From the NCBI RefSeq assembly GCF_009812055.1, contig NZ_WQNH01000009.1, positions 124,001 to 188,000 of the forward strand: a stretch of 64,000 nt of DNA. The letters are read 5' to 3'. Source of the DNA: Chelativorans xinjiangensis (GTDB taxonomy: Bacteria; Pseudomonadota; Alphaproteobacteria; Rhizobiales; Rhizobiaceae). The notes under the pieces are model-generated. The model saw only the letters and a program-made list of their open reading frames with translations, ran no database searches and was not told where the DNA came from. Of the stretch, positions 42,462-51,149 are shown in pieces. Every line of letters begins with the position of its first letter. Position 1 is the stretch's first letter. Both the position numbers and the translations under genes were made by a program.

Positions 42462-44714
42462 CTACGTGCCAAGATACGCCCTCGCCTGTCGTGGATAGCT
42501 CATTGCCCCCAGAAAATCGTCACCCGTTTGCAGCCGTGGATCCACACCGTTGAGCACGGTGCCGAGCAGCGGTACCCGGTTCAGGCGCAAGCGCGATACC
42601 GCGCTCGTCAGCTCCTGCTCGGTGGTCCGATCGAACCGCGTGACCAACAGCACAGCGTCGACCAGCGGCGACATCCAATTGGCGTCCTCGGTCACCAGAA
42701 CCGGCGCACAGTCAATCACGATCAGGTCGTACGATAGGCGCAGCCTCTCGATTAGGCGCCGCATCTCCTTCGACCGCGTCAGCGCCCCGACCATGCCGCA
42801 ATCCAGCCGCGCCGCATCCAGTCGGTCCAGCCCACCGACATCCGCGACCGGACGGATAGCATTTGTCAGGCTGTAACTTCCTTCCATTGTCGAAGGCACA
42901 TCAGCCCCACCACCGGGCAGATTCGCTACGCGCGGATCGAAATCGACGTAAATAGTCTTCAGACCGTCATGGGCTGCAGAACAGGCCATGCCCAACGCGA
43001 CCGAACTCACGCCATCACCGGGCAGCGGCGCCGTCAAAAGGACAACAGGCTTGGCAATGGCCAGTTGTGCGCGGCAGACCAGATAGAGAGATCGAAACGC
43101 CTCCGCTTGGATCGAGCGCGGGCGTTCAACTAGGCCGCGCGGCGCCCGCCTCCATCGACTGAGCCAGCCGCGCGACCGCCGCGGCACGTTCGCCAGATTG
43201 GGAAGCTGAACGACCTGGCGGATGCGCTGTCCCGATCGAATCCGCGTGTCTCCGGCTTCAAGCAGCATCGCCAGAATGAGCGACAGAACCGTCGCACCGC
43301 CGATCCCGCCCGCCAATATGCGGTCCTTTTGCGGGAAAGAAGGTTTCGTCGGCACCGCAGCGACGGAGACGACGCGTGCGCTTGCCTTGGTGATCTCAGA
43401 AAAAGGATCCAGATCACCAAGGCGTGCAACCACCAGATCATGCATCTTCTGGTCGGCAACCAGTTCCCGTTCAAGGACGCGCAGCCTGATTTCCGAAATA
43501 CTGCGCTTGCGGACCGTTTCCTGCATCCGGGCGATCTGCGCTTCAAGTTGCCGGACCTGATCGTTGGTGATCTTCTCTTCACCCGACAGATCGTCCAGTA
43601 TGCGCTGGTGTTCCTGGTCGATCATGGCGTCGACGCTGCCCAGTTCAGCGTCGGTATCGATGACCTGCGGATGGTGGGCACCGAGATTGGAGGCATATTG
43701 TGCGCGCTCTTGTACCAGGGTGGCCTTTTGGCCGCGCAGGGTGTTGAGCAGAGTCGAATCCAGGACGGTTCCCTCCGCCGTCCGGGTGCCGGCAAGCACG
43801 CGCCGTGCCTGCTCCTGGCGTGCGCGCACCGACGCCAGTTCGACGCGTGCGGCGGTAAGCTGCGTGTTCATTTCACCAATGCGCTTGCGCAGCAAATCGT
43901 CGCGTTCGTCGGAGGAAAGCGCGTTTTCGCGGCTGAACTCGGCGATCGCGCGCTCGCGCTCAGCGATCTGGGTTGCGATTTTCTCGGCGCGCTCGCGCAG
44001 GAACGTCACCGCGTCGGTCATGGCCTCCTTCTTGAGCTCGCGCGACCACTCGACATAGACGTTTGCAACAGTGTTGGCGAGCATCGCCGAGAGTTCGGGG
44101 TCAGGACTGCCCACGCGCACAGTCACGGCGAAACTCTCACCGCTTCTCGACACCGTCATCCGGGAAATCAGTGACGAAATCGCGCGATCGCGCTGCGCGG
44201 ATTCGCTGGGCAGCCCTTCTTTCTCTGCGAAAATGCCGAAAGGAAGCACTTCCATGGCCGCCTTCGCCGCGCCCGCGATGCGCCCCAAAATGCCGGTCGG
44301 CGCATCGCTGCTCTGCGCGCGCAGATAGGTGTTGAACCAGGGATGCTCGACGAGGTTGGCCGCAGCCACCACGCGACCGATAAAGACCCGGGAGGAGATG
44401 ATGTCCATTTCCGTCTCGATCGCTGCGCGATCGCGTTGCTCGCTTTCCAGCTGCGTGACAGCCTCCAGCATTCTGGTATCGTTGCGTTCCAGCACCAGAG
44501 TTGCAGCCGCGGTATACGTGTTGGTCATCGACATGACCGCAATGGCTAGCAGGGATGATGCCACCAAGACGAAGGTGAGTATGAAGTACTTCTTTCGCAC
44601 TATCAGACGAATGATATCATGAAAGCCAATTACACCATAAGTCCTACCCGGGTCATCTCGATCCAGGCGATCAACATTGAATCCTAACTCTTTCCTTACG
44701 GCTGATTCATTCAT
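42462..44714 (-). CDS. Polysaccharide co-polymerase, Wzc/ExoP-like, with degenerate tyrosine-kinase ATP site
   Basis: Inner-membrane protein of 750 residues controlling chain length and export. The Wzz domain has a first membrane segment at about residues 45-65 and a second near 470. Long periplasmic coiled coils lie between them (about 220-450). The cytoplasmic CpsD/CapB-like domain follows. Its Walker A equivalent reads APLPGDGVSSVA, with Val where the ATP-binding Lys should be. Walker A' (IYVDFDPRVANLPG) and Walker B (YDLIVIDCAPVL) are recognisable. There is no C-terminal tyrosine cluster, only two tyrosines in the last 12 residues. Kinase activity is therefore doubtful. The ATG at 44714 is preferred; the frame also has an ATG at 44744 with no ribosome site. 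Confidence 0.9.
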   Translation of the reverse strand: MNESAVRKELGFNVDRLDRDDPGRTYGVIGFHDIIRLIVRKKYFILTFVLVASSLLAIAVMSMTNTYTAAATLVLERNDTRMLEAVTQLESEQRDRAAIETEMDIISSRVFIGRVVAAANLVEHPWFNTYLRAQSSDAPTGILGRIAGAAKAAMEVLPFGIFAEKEGLPSESAQRDRAISSLISRMTVSRSGESFAVTVRVGSPDPELSAMLANTVANVYVEWSRELKKEAMTDAVTFLRERAEKIATQIAERERAIAEFSRENALSSDERDDLLRKRIGEMNTQLTAARVELASVRARQEQARRVLAGTRTAEGTVLDSTLLNTLRGQKATLVQERAQYASNLGAHHPQVIDTDAELGSVDAMIDQEHQRILDDLSGEEKITNDQVRQLEAQIARMQETVRKRSISEIRLRVLERELVADQKMHDLVVARLGDLDPFSEITKASARVVSVAAVPTKPSFPQKDRILAGGIGGATVLSLILAMLLEAGDTRIRSGQRIRQVVQLPNLANVPRRSRGWLSRWRRAPRGLVERPRSIQAEAFRSLYLVCRAQLAIAKPVVLLTAPLPGDGVSSVALGMACSAAHDGLKTIYVDFDPRVANLPGGGADVPSTMEGSYSLTNAIRPVADVGGLDRLDAARLDCGMVGALTRSKEMRRLIERLRLSYDLIVIDCAPVLVTEDANWMSPLVDAVLLVTRFDRTTEQELTSAVSRLRLNRVPLLGTVLNGVDPRLQTGDDFLGAMSYPRQARAYLGT

Positions 44715-44741
44715 TTTGTCCCTGCATCGAAGATATCTGCT

Positions 44742-44762
44742 CATGTAAGGGTTAAGTTAATC
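44742..44762 (-). repeat. Degenerate copy of the recurrent element (copy K)
   Basis: Minus strand reads GATTAACTTAACCCTTACATG, resembling GGATTAAAACCCTGACATG of copy F. It lies 28 bases upstream of the co-polymerase start, much closer than other copies, and has no GGAGG block. It may be a diverged copy or chance. Confidence 0.3.
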
Positions 44763-44852
44763 ACGGAATCAATGAAAGTAATTAATTTGACCTATTTATC
44801 GCTTACTGATATCCGGTAAGATCCTTCCTGAATACACTTCGAGCCGGCAATC

Positions 44853-46142
44853 ATGGAGCAGATCCGCCCTTGGCCGCAAACGCCGTTGCCGCAGGCGCTG
44901 CCTGCACCGGTGTCGGCCGCCCGCAAGCTGGAATTCGCACTCGCCTGCGCGGTGGTTTTTCTTGCACCCGTGAACGTGCTGAAATTGCCGGCCTTCTATT
45001 TTACGATCAGCGACGCCTTTGCTGTTCTGTGCCTGGCCACCATGGCGCTCAACGGAACGATCCGGTTGAAGCCGCTGGGCCCCGGAACTGCCTTTTGGGT
45101 CTTCGGTCTCGTGATGATGATCGGCGCGTTGCTGGTCAGCAGCTTGCTTGTGGGGGCGGTCGACCGTGGTCTGATCCTGTCGCTGCAGTACCTGTTCGCC
45201 TATTTCCTGCTGCCCATCGTATTCCTGGCGCGCCCGTGGGATCAGACCATCACTTTGATGAAGGTTTTCGTGGCGTCCATGGTGGTCATGGCCATACACG
45301 GCATCTATGTCGTCAACATTGTCGGGGAAACCAACACTATTTTCGTCAGCGGCAGCGGCCGTCTGCAGGGGTTCGTCGAGCGCGAAAACGAGTGTGGGGC
45401 TTTGCTCGCCCTGACCGTGCCGATGGTACTGTCGATGACAGCGATGCGCCTGATGAGGACAGTCATCGCCGTGCCCGTTCTGATCCTTCTGTGTTACGGC
45501 ATCATGTTGACGGGCTCGAATACGGCGCTCTACAGCATGCTGTTCGGGTTGGGCATCTTTCTTCTTTTCACGCTGACGCCAAAGGGTATTGTCGTTGGCG
45601 CCGTCAGCGTTGCCGCCATGTGGAGCTCGCTCAGCATACCGGCTGTTCGCGACACCTTGCCCGCCGCGTTCAAGAAGCGGGTTCTCAGTGGCCTGGAAAG
45701 TGGGGACCTCAGCGCGGCCGGCACGTTTGCCGACCGGATGTTGCTTAACGAGGAGGCATTCCGTCTCGGCGAAGGGGCTCTGCTGCTCGGTCACGGAGCC
45801 GACCAGTACCGGGAGATCAGCGACTATGGATCGCCGGTCCACAACGTCTACCTGCTCATCTGGAATGAGGGCGGTCTTCCGGCTTTGATCGGTTTCCTCA
45901 TCATGCTGTCGGGAGCGGCCATCACGGTGCGGATGGCATGGCGCCGGCGTGAAGGCCGACAAGCAGCCATATGCGGCTTTTCTGCCGTCGCTCTGTTTGC
46001 CATTCTCATCAACGCAGCCCCGCATGTTTACGGTCGCTTCTGGGCGGTTCCTGTGCTCCTGTCGCTCGCTCCGGCCGTCGCTCTTCTCAATCTGGGGCCA
46101 CCAAGGCAGCAGTATCCATTGACCGGAAGGCAACGACGCTGA
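44853..46142 (+). CDS. O-antigen ligase/polymerase family membrane protein (Wzy candidate)
   Basis: Integral membrane protein of 429 residues with about eleven hydrophobic segments. The large periplasmic loop lies between about residues 265 and 335 (FKKRVLSGLESG...GEGALLLGHGADQYREISDYGSPVHNVYLLIWNEGG). The HN in SPVHNVYL is the Wzy_C/WaaL signature. In an exopolysaccharide locus with a Wzx flippase and co-polymerase it is most likely the Wzy polymerase; a ligase role cannot be excluded. It is divergent from the co-polymerase gene and ends four bases before the convergent PL1-like gene. Confidence 0.88.
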   Translation: MEQIRPWPQTPLPQALPAPVSAARKLEFALACAVVFLAPVNVLKLPAFYFTISDAFAVLCLATMALNGTIRLKPLGPGTAFWVFGLVMMIGALLVSSLLVGAVDRGLILSLQYLFAYFLLPIVFLARPWDQTITLMKVFVASMVVMAIHGIYVVNIVGETNTIFVSGSGRLQGFVERENECGALLALTVPMVLSMTAMRLMRTVIAVPVLILLCYGIMLTGSNTALYSMLFGLGIFLLFTLTPKGIVVGAVSVAAMWSSLSIPAVRDTLPAAFKKRVLSGLESGDLSAAGTFADRMLLNEEAFRLGEGALLLGHGADQYREISDYGSPVHNVYLLIWNEGGLPALIGFLIMLSGAAITVRMAWRRREGRQAAICGFSAVALFAILINAAPHVYGRFWAVPVLLSLAPAVALLNLGPPRQQYPLTGRQRR

Positions 46143-46146
46143 AGGC

Positions 46147-47691
46147 CTATGTGGGGCCAGCGCGGACGCTGGATTGGTCACCGTGTCGGTGAGCGGTGAC
46201 CTTCGCCTTACGCATGCCGACGCTGTCGCCTGCGAGCTCATGGAGATACTCCTCTAGGTTGGTCCAGCCGTCGCCGTCGCGGTCAAGCTGGCCATCGCCG
46301 GGATCGCCAGGGTCCAAACCGACCGAGCGCTCCCACGCATCTGCCATCCCATCGCGGTCGGCATCTGCGGGCGGCGAAGCCGAAACGAGTTCGGGCCATC
46401 CGCCAACCTTTTCAGGGTTGGATTCAAGCAGGGCTCCGGTCCGGGTGCGGACGGCACCGACTATTCTCAAATCGACGGCATCACGGGCCGGTCGGGTTGC
46501 CCCGCCACCGACGAGGACGTCGTCATAGGCCGCGTGCGCCGGCCCGGCGCGCACGCCCAGTGTGGTGAACGGTCTGGAGACGATGTGACCACGCATAGCC
46601 TCATCAAGCACCAGGTGCTCGGCCATTCCCGCTTCGGGGCGATAGGTCTCGTCGATGTTTCCGGCGACATAGACCGCAAACTTGCCGTCCCCCTCCTCGA
46701 AAAGATGAAGCAGATGGTCATCGATCTTTCGAGTCCCGGCGATCTTGTAGTTGCCGATGACATTTGCCTGGACTGGAGCCAGACGATCACTCAACCCGAT
46801 CGCATATTGCCAGATAGGCGAATAAAGCACGTTGTTGACCACCTCTGCCACGGCGCCGGGCTCACTCATATAAATCTGCGGATTGCGAAACTGACCGAGC
46901 GCGAAAAGATTGTGGTGGATGGTAATGTTTCCCCCCTTCGTCAGCAGCATGCTGCGCGCGCGGTTGCGCTTGCCTGGCCCACCATCGAGCAGCGGCTCGG
47001 AAACGAAGCTCCACTGGATGGTGATATTGGTGGCATCTTCGGAATCGATGGTTTCGTCCGATCCCCAGCTTGCCGAAATATGGTCAACGACGATGTCCCT
47101 CGCGTCCTTGCCGTAAAAGCCGAGGGCGCCTGCGCAACAGGCTTTTTCCTTGTGTGGCCCTGGACGCAGACGCACATGCCGGACAATGACGTCGTGGGCC
47201 AGAATCTCCAGTGAGGGTCGCAGTTGCCTCGGTCCATTGCGGATGGCGATTCCGTCGCCGGGTGCGGTCTCGCCGGCGATCGTCAGATACGGGTTGCGAA
47301 CCACCAGCGACTGCTCCTCCAGCGTGATGGTACCGCTTACGCGAAACACGCAGGTGCGCGGACCCGCCGCATCGATACAGGCGCGCAGCGTGCCTTGACC
47401 CTTTTCCTTGAGACTGGTGATGAAGATCACTTTGCCGCCGCGCCCGCCCTTGGCGGCGGCACCGAAGCCTTCAGCGCTCGGAAAAGCCCGCTGCCTGCCA
47501 TCGCGTAATTTGGGAGCAAGTTGGACACCGCTGTTCGTCGAGCCTGTCAACGTGCCGAAAGCGGGACTTGCCAGCCGTGATAGCTCGACCGTCGTAAGGT
47601 CGAGCGAATAGGCGGCAAGGCCCGAAAGAAGGCCAAGTCCGGCAACCGCGGCCAGGATCTTGGCGTAGAAAGGACCGCCGCCTGCACTCAT
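46147..47691 (-). CDS. Pectate-lyase-like (PL1-type parallel beta-helix) protein with calcium-repeat tail
   Basis: Protein of 514 residues. An N-terminal hydrophobic segment (about residues 9-30) acts as signal or anchor. The beta-helix starts AFPSAEGFGAAAKGGRGGKVIFITSL, a pectate-lyase opening, and continues through TCVFRVSGTITL, LTIAGETAPGDGIAIR and DHISASWGSDETIDSEDATNITIQWSF. A C-terminal Asp-rich tail (DADRDGMADAWERSVGLDP and DRDGDGWTNLEEYL) looks like thrombospondin-3/EF-hand calcium repeats. It would act outside the cytoplasm on uronate-rich polymer. The ATG overlaps the methyltransferase stop. It is the third gene of the GT, methyltransferase, lyase operon. Confidence 0.85.
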   Translation of the reverse strand: MSAGGGPFYAKILAAVAGLGLLSGLAAYSLDLTTVELSRLASPAFGTLTGSTNSGVQLAPKLRDGRQRAFPSAEGFGAAAKGGRGGKVIFITSLKEKGQGTLRACIDAAGPRTCVFRVSGTITLEEQSLVVRNPYLTIAGETAPGDGIAIRNGPRQLRPSLEILAHDVIVRHVRLRPGPHKEKACCAGALGFYGKDARDIVVDHISASWGSDETIDSEDATNITIQWSFVSEPLLDGGPGKRNRARSMLLTKGGNITIHHNLFALGQFRNPQIYMSEPGAVAEVVNNVLYSPIWQYAIGLSDRLAPVQANVIGNYKIAGTRKIDDHLLHLFEEGDGKFAVYVAGNIDETYRPEAGMAEHLVLDEAMRGHIVSRPFTTLGVRAGPAHAAYDDVLVGGGATRPARDAVDLRIVGAVRTRTGALLESNPEKVGGWPELVSASPPADADRDGMADAWERSVGLDPGDPGDGQLDRDGDGWTNLEEYLHELAGDSVGMRKAKVTAHRHGDQSSVRAGPT

Positions 47692-48554
47692 GCCCGGCGT
47701 CCCCCGTCGGCGGAGGTGCGGCCGAGGATCAACGGCTCGATTTCGGACCCCTTGCCGATCCGCGCCCTCACTGCGACGTCCCCGCGCTCCAGAAGTTCGA
47801 ACAAGGAGCCGTGATGGTCCTGCCCATGCGACCTCACAACCAGCAGCAAGCTGCCGGGTCCACGGCAATAGGAAAAGATGTTCGCGATCGCGGTACGGAT
47901 ACGCTCGGCGCGGAAATAGCCCAGATTGAGAATGTTGGCCGCGCGGATCAGATCGAATTGTCGGACGAATTCCGGCGTCGCTACCAGTATATCGTTCTCG
48001 ACGAGCTTGATATTCCGGCCGGCCAGCGCCTGACATTCCATCCGCACAGGCATGCTCCGCCCTTCGGCGATCTCCCGCGCCAACCGGCCGCGCAGCACTG
48101 CGCGTCCGAGGAGGAGCGGCACGAAGGTCAAGGTGAAATAGTCCAACCGTCGCACCCATGCACGCAGGGGGCGGCCAGCGAGATCGTATTGCAGTGGCCA
48201 CCCCTCATCGTCCGCCAATACGTGCAGTCGCGGTGAGATTTCGACAAGATGCGCCTTGACGAAAAGATCGGTACCGATCACGCGCGGCGAAGCACCTTCA
48301 GCCTGCAGGAAGTCTACGAGCTCGATCGTCGTCAGCCCGCTCGAGGCCCCGACATCAAGCACCTGGCCGATGCTGCCTGCCCGCTCTCGAATGATCGGCC
48401 TTATCGCCTCTTCCACGGCAGCAAAACGCGACAGCCGCGTCAGTTTGAACGTCCCGTTTCGCATTTTCAGGCTGGAAAAGAACGCGCATTCCGCTTCCGG
48501 ATCGACGTCGATCCCCTCGGCGGAAAAGTAACGTCTGGCTGTCAACATCACCAT
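47688..48554 (-). CDS. SAM-dependent methyltransferase-like protein
   Basis: Protein of about 288 residues. A class I methyltransferase motif I is visible (GQVLDVGASSGLTTIELVDFL at about 62-82). An acidic/hydrophobic post-I strand follows (RVIGTDLF), and motif III-IV equivalents are FDLIRAANILNLGYF near 210. The middle section with WVRRLDYFTLTFVPLLLGRAVL is hydrophobic and may associate with the membrane. Two in-frame ATGs (48554, 48548) are possible. It is coupled to the PL1-like gene and 28 bases after the glycosyltransferase. O-methylation of the polymer or its precursor is a reasonable inference. Confidence 0.78.
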   Translation of the reverse strand: MVMLTARRYFSAEGIDVDPEAECAFFSSLKMRNGTFKLTRLSRFAAVEEAIRPIIRERAGSIGQVLDVGASSGLTTIELVDFLQAEGASPRVIGTDLFVKAHLVEISPRLHVLADDEGWPLQYDLAGRPLRAWVRRLDYFTLTFVPLLLGRAVLRGRLAREIAEGRSMPVRMECQALAGRNIKLVENDILVATPEFVRQFDLIRAANILNLGYFRAERIRTAIANIFSYCRGPGSLLLVVRSHGQDHHGSLFELLERGDVAVRARIGKGSEIEPLILGRTSADGGRRA

Positions 48555-48582
48555 GTGCGAACCTTCGGTCCCAGGCGTATGA

Positions 48583-49665
48583 CTAGGCGGCGCGGCAAAG
48601 GAATGTGTTGTAGCGGTGTGAAACCGCCGCCAGCGAGAAGTGCTCTGCCACCCGGTGGCGGGCTGCCGCCGATCGGGCGGCGTACGCCTCACGACTGAGC
48701 TGGAGCATGGCGTCCATTCCCTCCGCCAGCGCCTTCGGATGAGTGGGAGGAACCACTTCGCCCGTCTCGCCGACCACCATCGCGGCATCACCCACGTCGG
48801 TGGTAACCACCGGCTTGCCATAGCTCATCGCCTCGGCGATGACGTTTGGGAAGCCTTCCGTGCGGGACGACAGAACCAAAAGATCGATCGCCCGATAGAA
48901 GCTGTCCATGTCGTCGGTTTCGCCCAGGAGCGCGATGGAACTGGCTGGAAGTCCGGAGGCAGCCAACATTTTCTGCACCGCGATACAGTCTTCATGGAGC
49001 CCGGCACCGACGGCCATAAATCGGACGTCCGGCCGCCTTTGCGAAACAATGGCCGCGGCTCGAAAAAAGGTCTCATGGTCCTTCTGCGGGTGGAGGCGCG
49101 CGGCGATGCCGACGATCTTCGGCGCCCGCTCGATCGGTGGCGGCTGCGCGACGGCGTCGAAACCATTCGGGATGACGTCCACGTTGCGGTTGGCGAATCC
49201 GTATTGGCGATGCAGATCGAGCGCACGTGCGGAGTTGTAGATGATGCCGGCCGGCAGATGCGACAGGTGGCGTGCCACGGCCAGGGCGGCCCGTGTGCTG
49301 CGGGAAAGAGCATCGGGATCATCGAGCGACTGGCGGACGTTCCAAAAGACCGGCACCGGTCGACGCGACAGCTTCTGCGCCAGCACGCCGGCAATCATTG
49401 CGTGGTACATCCAGCACACGATCACGCGCGGCTGCTCGCGCGTGATGAGTTGCGCCAGGCGGCCCAGTCCCGTCACCGTCTTTGTGATCGAGCCGATCCT
49501 CAGCGCTTCGCAGCGTGTCGCCTCCCCGGCTAGAAGCCGATTGCGTTCCGACACCTCGAACAGCGACGCCACGAGCGCGCCTTCGGCCGAGACACGCAGC
49601 AGCCTCGACAGCATTGTCTCCGCGCCGGCGTTCGCCTGGTAATTCGTGATGATGTGCATATTCAT
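48583..49665 (-). CDS. Glycosyltransferase family 4
   Basis: GT-B glycosyltransferase of 360 residues. The N-terminal acceptor loop is ITNYQANAGAETMLSRLL. The donor domain has IVGIAARLHPQKDHETFFRAAAIV near 190 and LVLSSRTEGFPNVIAEAMSYGKPVVTTDVGDAAMVVG near 270-305, the EGFPNVIxEAM motif of GT4. The ATG at 49665 starts the first beta strand; upstream frame is spurious. It is the first gene of the minus-strand operon leading to the methyltransferase and PL1-like gene. Confidence 0.9.
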   Translation of the reverse strand: MNMHIITNYQANAGAETMLSRLLRVSAEGALVASLFEVSERNRLLAGEATRCEALRIGSITKTVTGLGRLAQLITREQPRVIVCWMYHAMIAGVLAQKLSRRPVPVFWNVRQSLDDPDALSRSTRAALAVARHLSHLPAGIIYNSARALDLHRQYGFANRNVDVIPNGFDAVAQPPPIERAPKIVGIAARLHPQKDHETFFRAAAIVSQRRPDVRFMAVGAGLHEDCIAVQKMLAASGLPASSIALLGETDDMDSFYRAIDLLVLSSRTEGFPNVIAEAMSYGKPVVTTDVGDAAMVVGETGEVVPPTHPKALAEGMDAMLQLSREAYAARSAAARHRVAEHFSLAAVSHRYNTFLCRAA

Positions 49666-49836
49666 CGGCGATGCGCCCCGGCTCCTCGTGATGCGCACGG
49701 GACAAGGGCGGCAGACTGGACAATCACTTCGCCTAAGGAGGTGCTCGTCTTGGTTCGCCCCGCCCAAGTGCCTCGCCTATCCCGTTCGCCCGAACGCAGC
49801 ATCGACTCCTAGGTTAACCCGCGCCAGCGGCGCTTT

Positions 49837-49859
49837 AGGAGGATTAAAAACCTGACGAG
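49837..49859 (+). repeat. Recurrent polysaccharide-locus element, copy E
   Basis: Plus strand reads GGAGGATTAAAAACCTGACG, the same core as copies D and F. It points toward the histidine-kinase operon, whose start is about 490 bases away, the longest distance of any copy. Confidence 0.7.
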
Positions 49860-49869
49860 ACCGCGGCAT

Positions 49870-50007
49870 ACCTGACAGGTGGTGTCGTCTCTGCGGTTGC
49901 GAGTCCGCTTATCACCAACTGATAAAGAGCCGCAGGCGGTTTTCGAACCCACGAAGGCCGAGCGCCAAACCGTCGCTATGGCATTGCAGTCAGGTGGGAT
50001 CACCTGA
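49870..50007. promoter_or_regulatory. Paired CCTGAC palindromes
   Basis: ACCTGACAGGT at 49870-49880 is a perfect 5-bp inverted repeat around one base. TCAGGTGGGATCACCTGA at 49990-50007 is a perfect 7-bp inverted repeat around four bases. Both reuse the CCTGAC hexamer of element E, 10-150 bases away. Dimeric NarL/LuxR-type regulators bind such symmetric sites, and the gene downstream encodes one. Confidence 0.45.
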
Positions 50008-50351
50008 CGTCCGCATAAATGCTAAAAACAGAGAGATAGAGCATCCTTTGTGCGTCCGAACGGACGCTCGGTGCTTCAGCCGGGAGATTGCGAAGGCACA
50101 CGCTGAAACCGCCGACGACTTCGGCGGAAAAAGAGAATTGCAACTACAGGTAAATCCTGACAAACGCAATCAAAGTATTAAAGAAATATGTACTTCCAAA
50201 TGACATGGGACCATCACATGCAGTACCCTTTTTGCATAATACCGTCGCCGATTAGGCAATAGAAACTGCTACGCATCAGGTGTAGATTTCCATACAGTTG
50301 GGGCACGTAGGTCTGGGAGGGGCGGAAGTCAGGACTGGAGGGGTAAAAGTC

Positions 50352-51149
50352 ATGCGTTATTCCCCTAGACAACGCGTCGACAAATCCCACCTGCACAACA
50401 CGGCTTCTGAGGAACTTGCCGGGCAATTCCAGCTGGCAGAAGGCAAAAGCCCGACCTGCTCAAGTCATTCCCGAATTCCCGCCGCTGTTCGGCGCGCCGT
50501 CAAGCGGGAACGCCTTCGCATAGCACGCGATATCCATGATCATGTGGGACAATACCTCGTGGGCATCATGCTTCGCTTGGCGGCCTTGGAGTATCGCTTC
50601 GCAGAGCCGACCTTGCGCTCTTCGCTTCGCGAACTACGCTCCATCATGGCGCGGTTCGGCGAAGAGCTCAAAGTCGTTTCGGCAGGTGAACGCTGCGGAG
50701 TGCCATGTGGCAATGAACTACTTCCTGCACTCAAGAAGCTCTTTGGGGACTGGGAGCGCGAGACAGGGATCCGCATCGATTTCGAGTGCCGGGCAGAAAG
50801 CGGTGTCGAAACGAGGGATGCCACAGCGGAGGTGGTATACCGGGTCGTTCAGGAGGCTCTGACCAATGTCGCCAAGCACGCTCGGGGCGCATCTTGGGTG
50901 AAGGTCCGGCTTTGCCTGGCCGCCCGCTCGCTTCACTTGTGTATTGAAGATGACGGCCCAAGCCCCTGTGTGGTGCCTGCAGTGGTCCGCCGCAGCCTGC
51001 GGGGAAACGGCATCGCAGGGATGTGCGAGCGCCTCGCCGAGGTCGGAGGCAAGCTGGAAATCCACCGCCTTCCGCAGAAGGGCATTGGCCTGCGCATCAA
51101 CATCCCCCTTATGGAAGGCGCAAACCGAGCGTTGGGGAGCACACAATGA
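50352..51149 (+). CDS. Soluble NarL-type sensor histidine kinase (HisKA_3)
   Basis: Kinase of 265 residues. The HisKA_3 dimerisation box is ERLRIARDIHDHVGQYLVG with the phospho-accepting His at about residue 62. The HATPase N-box is VVYRVVQEALTNVAKHARGA near 160, and the G-boxes are IEDDGP near 200 and LRGNGIAGMCERLAEVGGKLE near 220. No membrane segment or sensor domain is seen in the first 45 residues, so the input must come from a partner or a cytoplasmic signal. The ATG at 50352 follows GGAGGGG. It overlaps the response regulator gene (ATGA) and forms a pair with it. Confidence 0.9.
   Translation: MRYSPRQRVDKSHLHNTASEELAGQFQLAEGKSPTCSSHSRIPAAVRRAVKRERLRIARDIHDHVGQYLVGIMLRLAALEYRFAEPTLRSSLRELRSIMARFGEELKVVSAGERCGVPCGNELLPALKKLFGDWERETGIRIDFECRAESGVETRDATAEVVYRVVQEALTNVAKHARGASWVKVRLCLAARSLHLCIEDDGPSPCVVPAVVRRSLRGNGIAGMCERLAEVGGKLEIHRLPQKGIGLRINIPLMEGANRALGSTQ

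Larger units (their letters stand above)
49666..50351. other. Long intergenic region upstream of the two-component operon
   Basis: About 690 bases with no gene I can support. It contains element copy E and two palindromes built on CCTGAC/GTCAGG. The stretch 50020-50300 is AT-richer than the coding regions around it and probably holds the histidine-kinase promoter, but no clear hexamers can be named. Confidence 0.5.
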
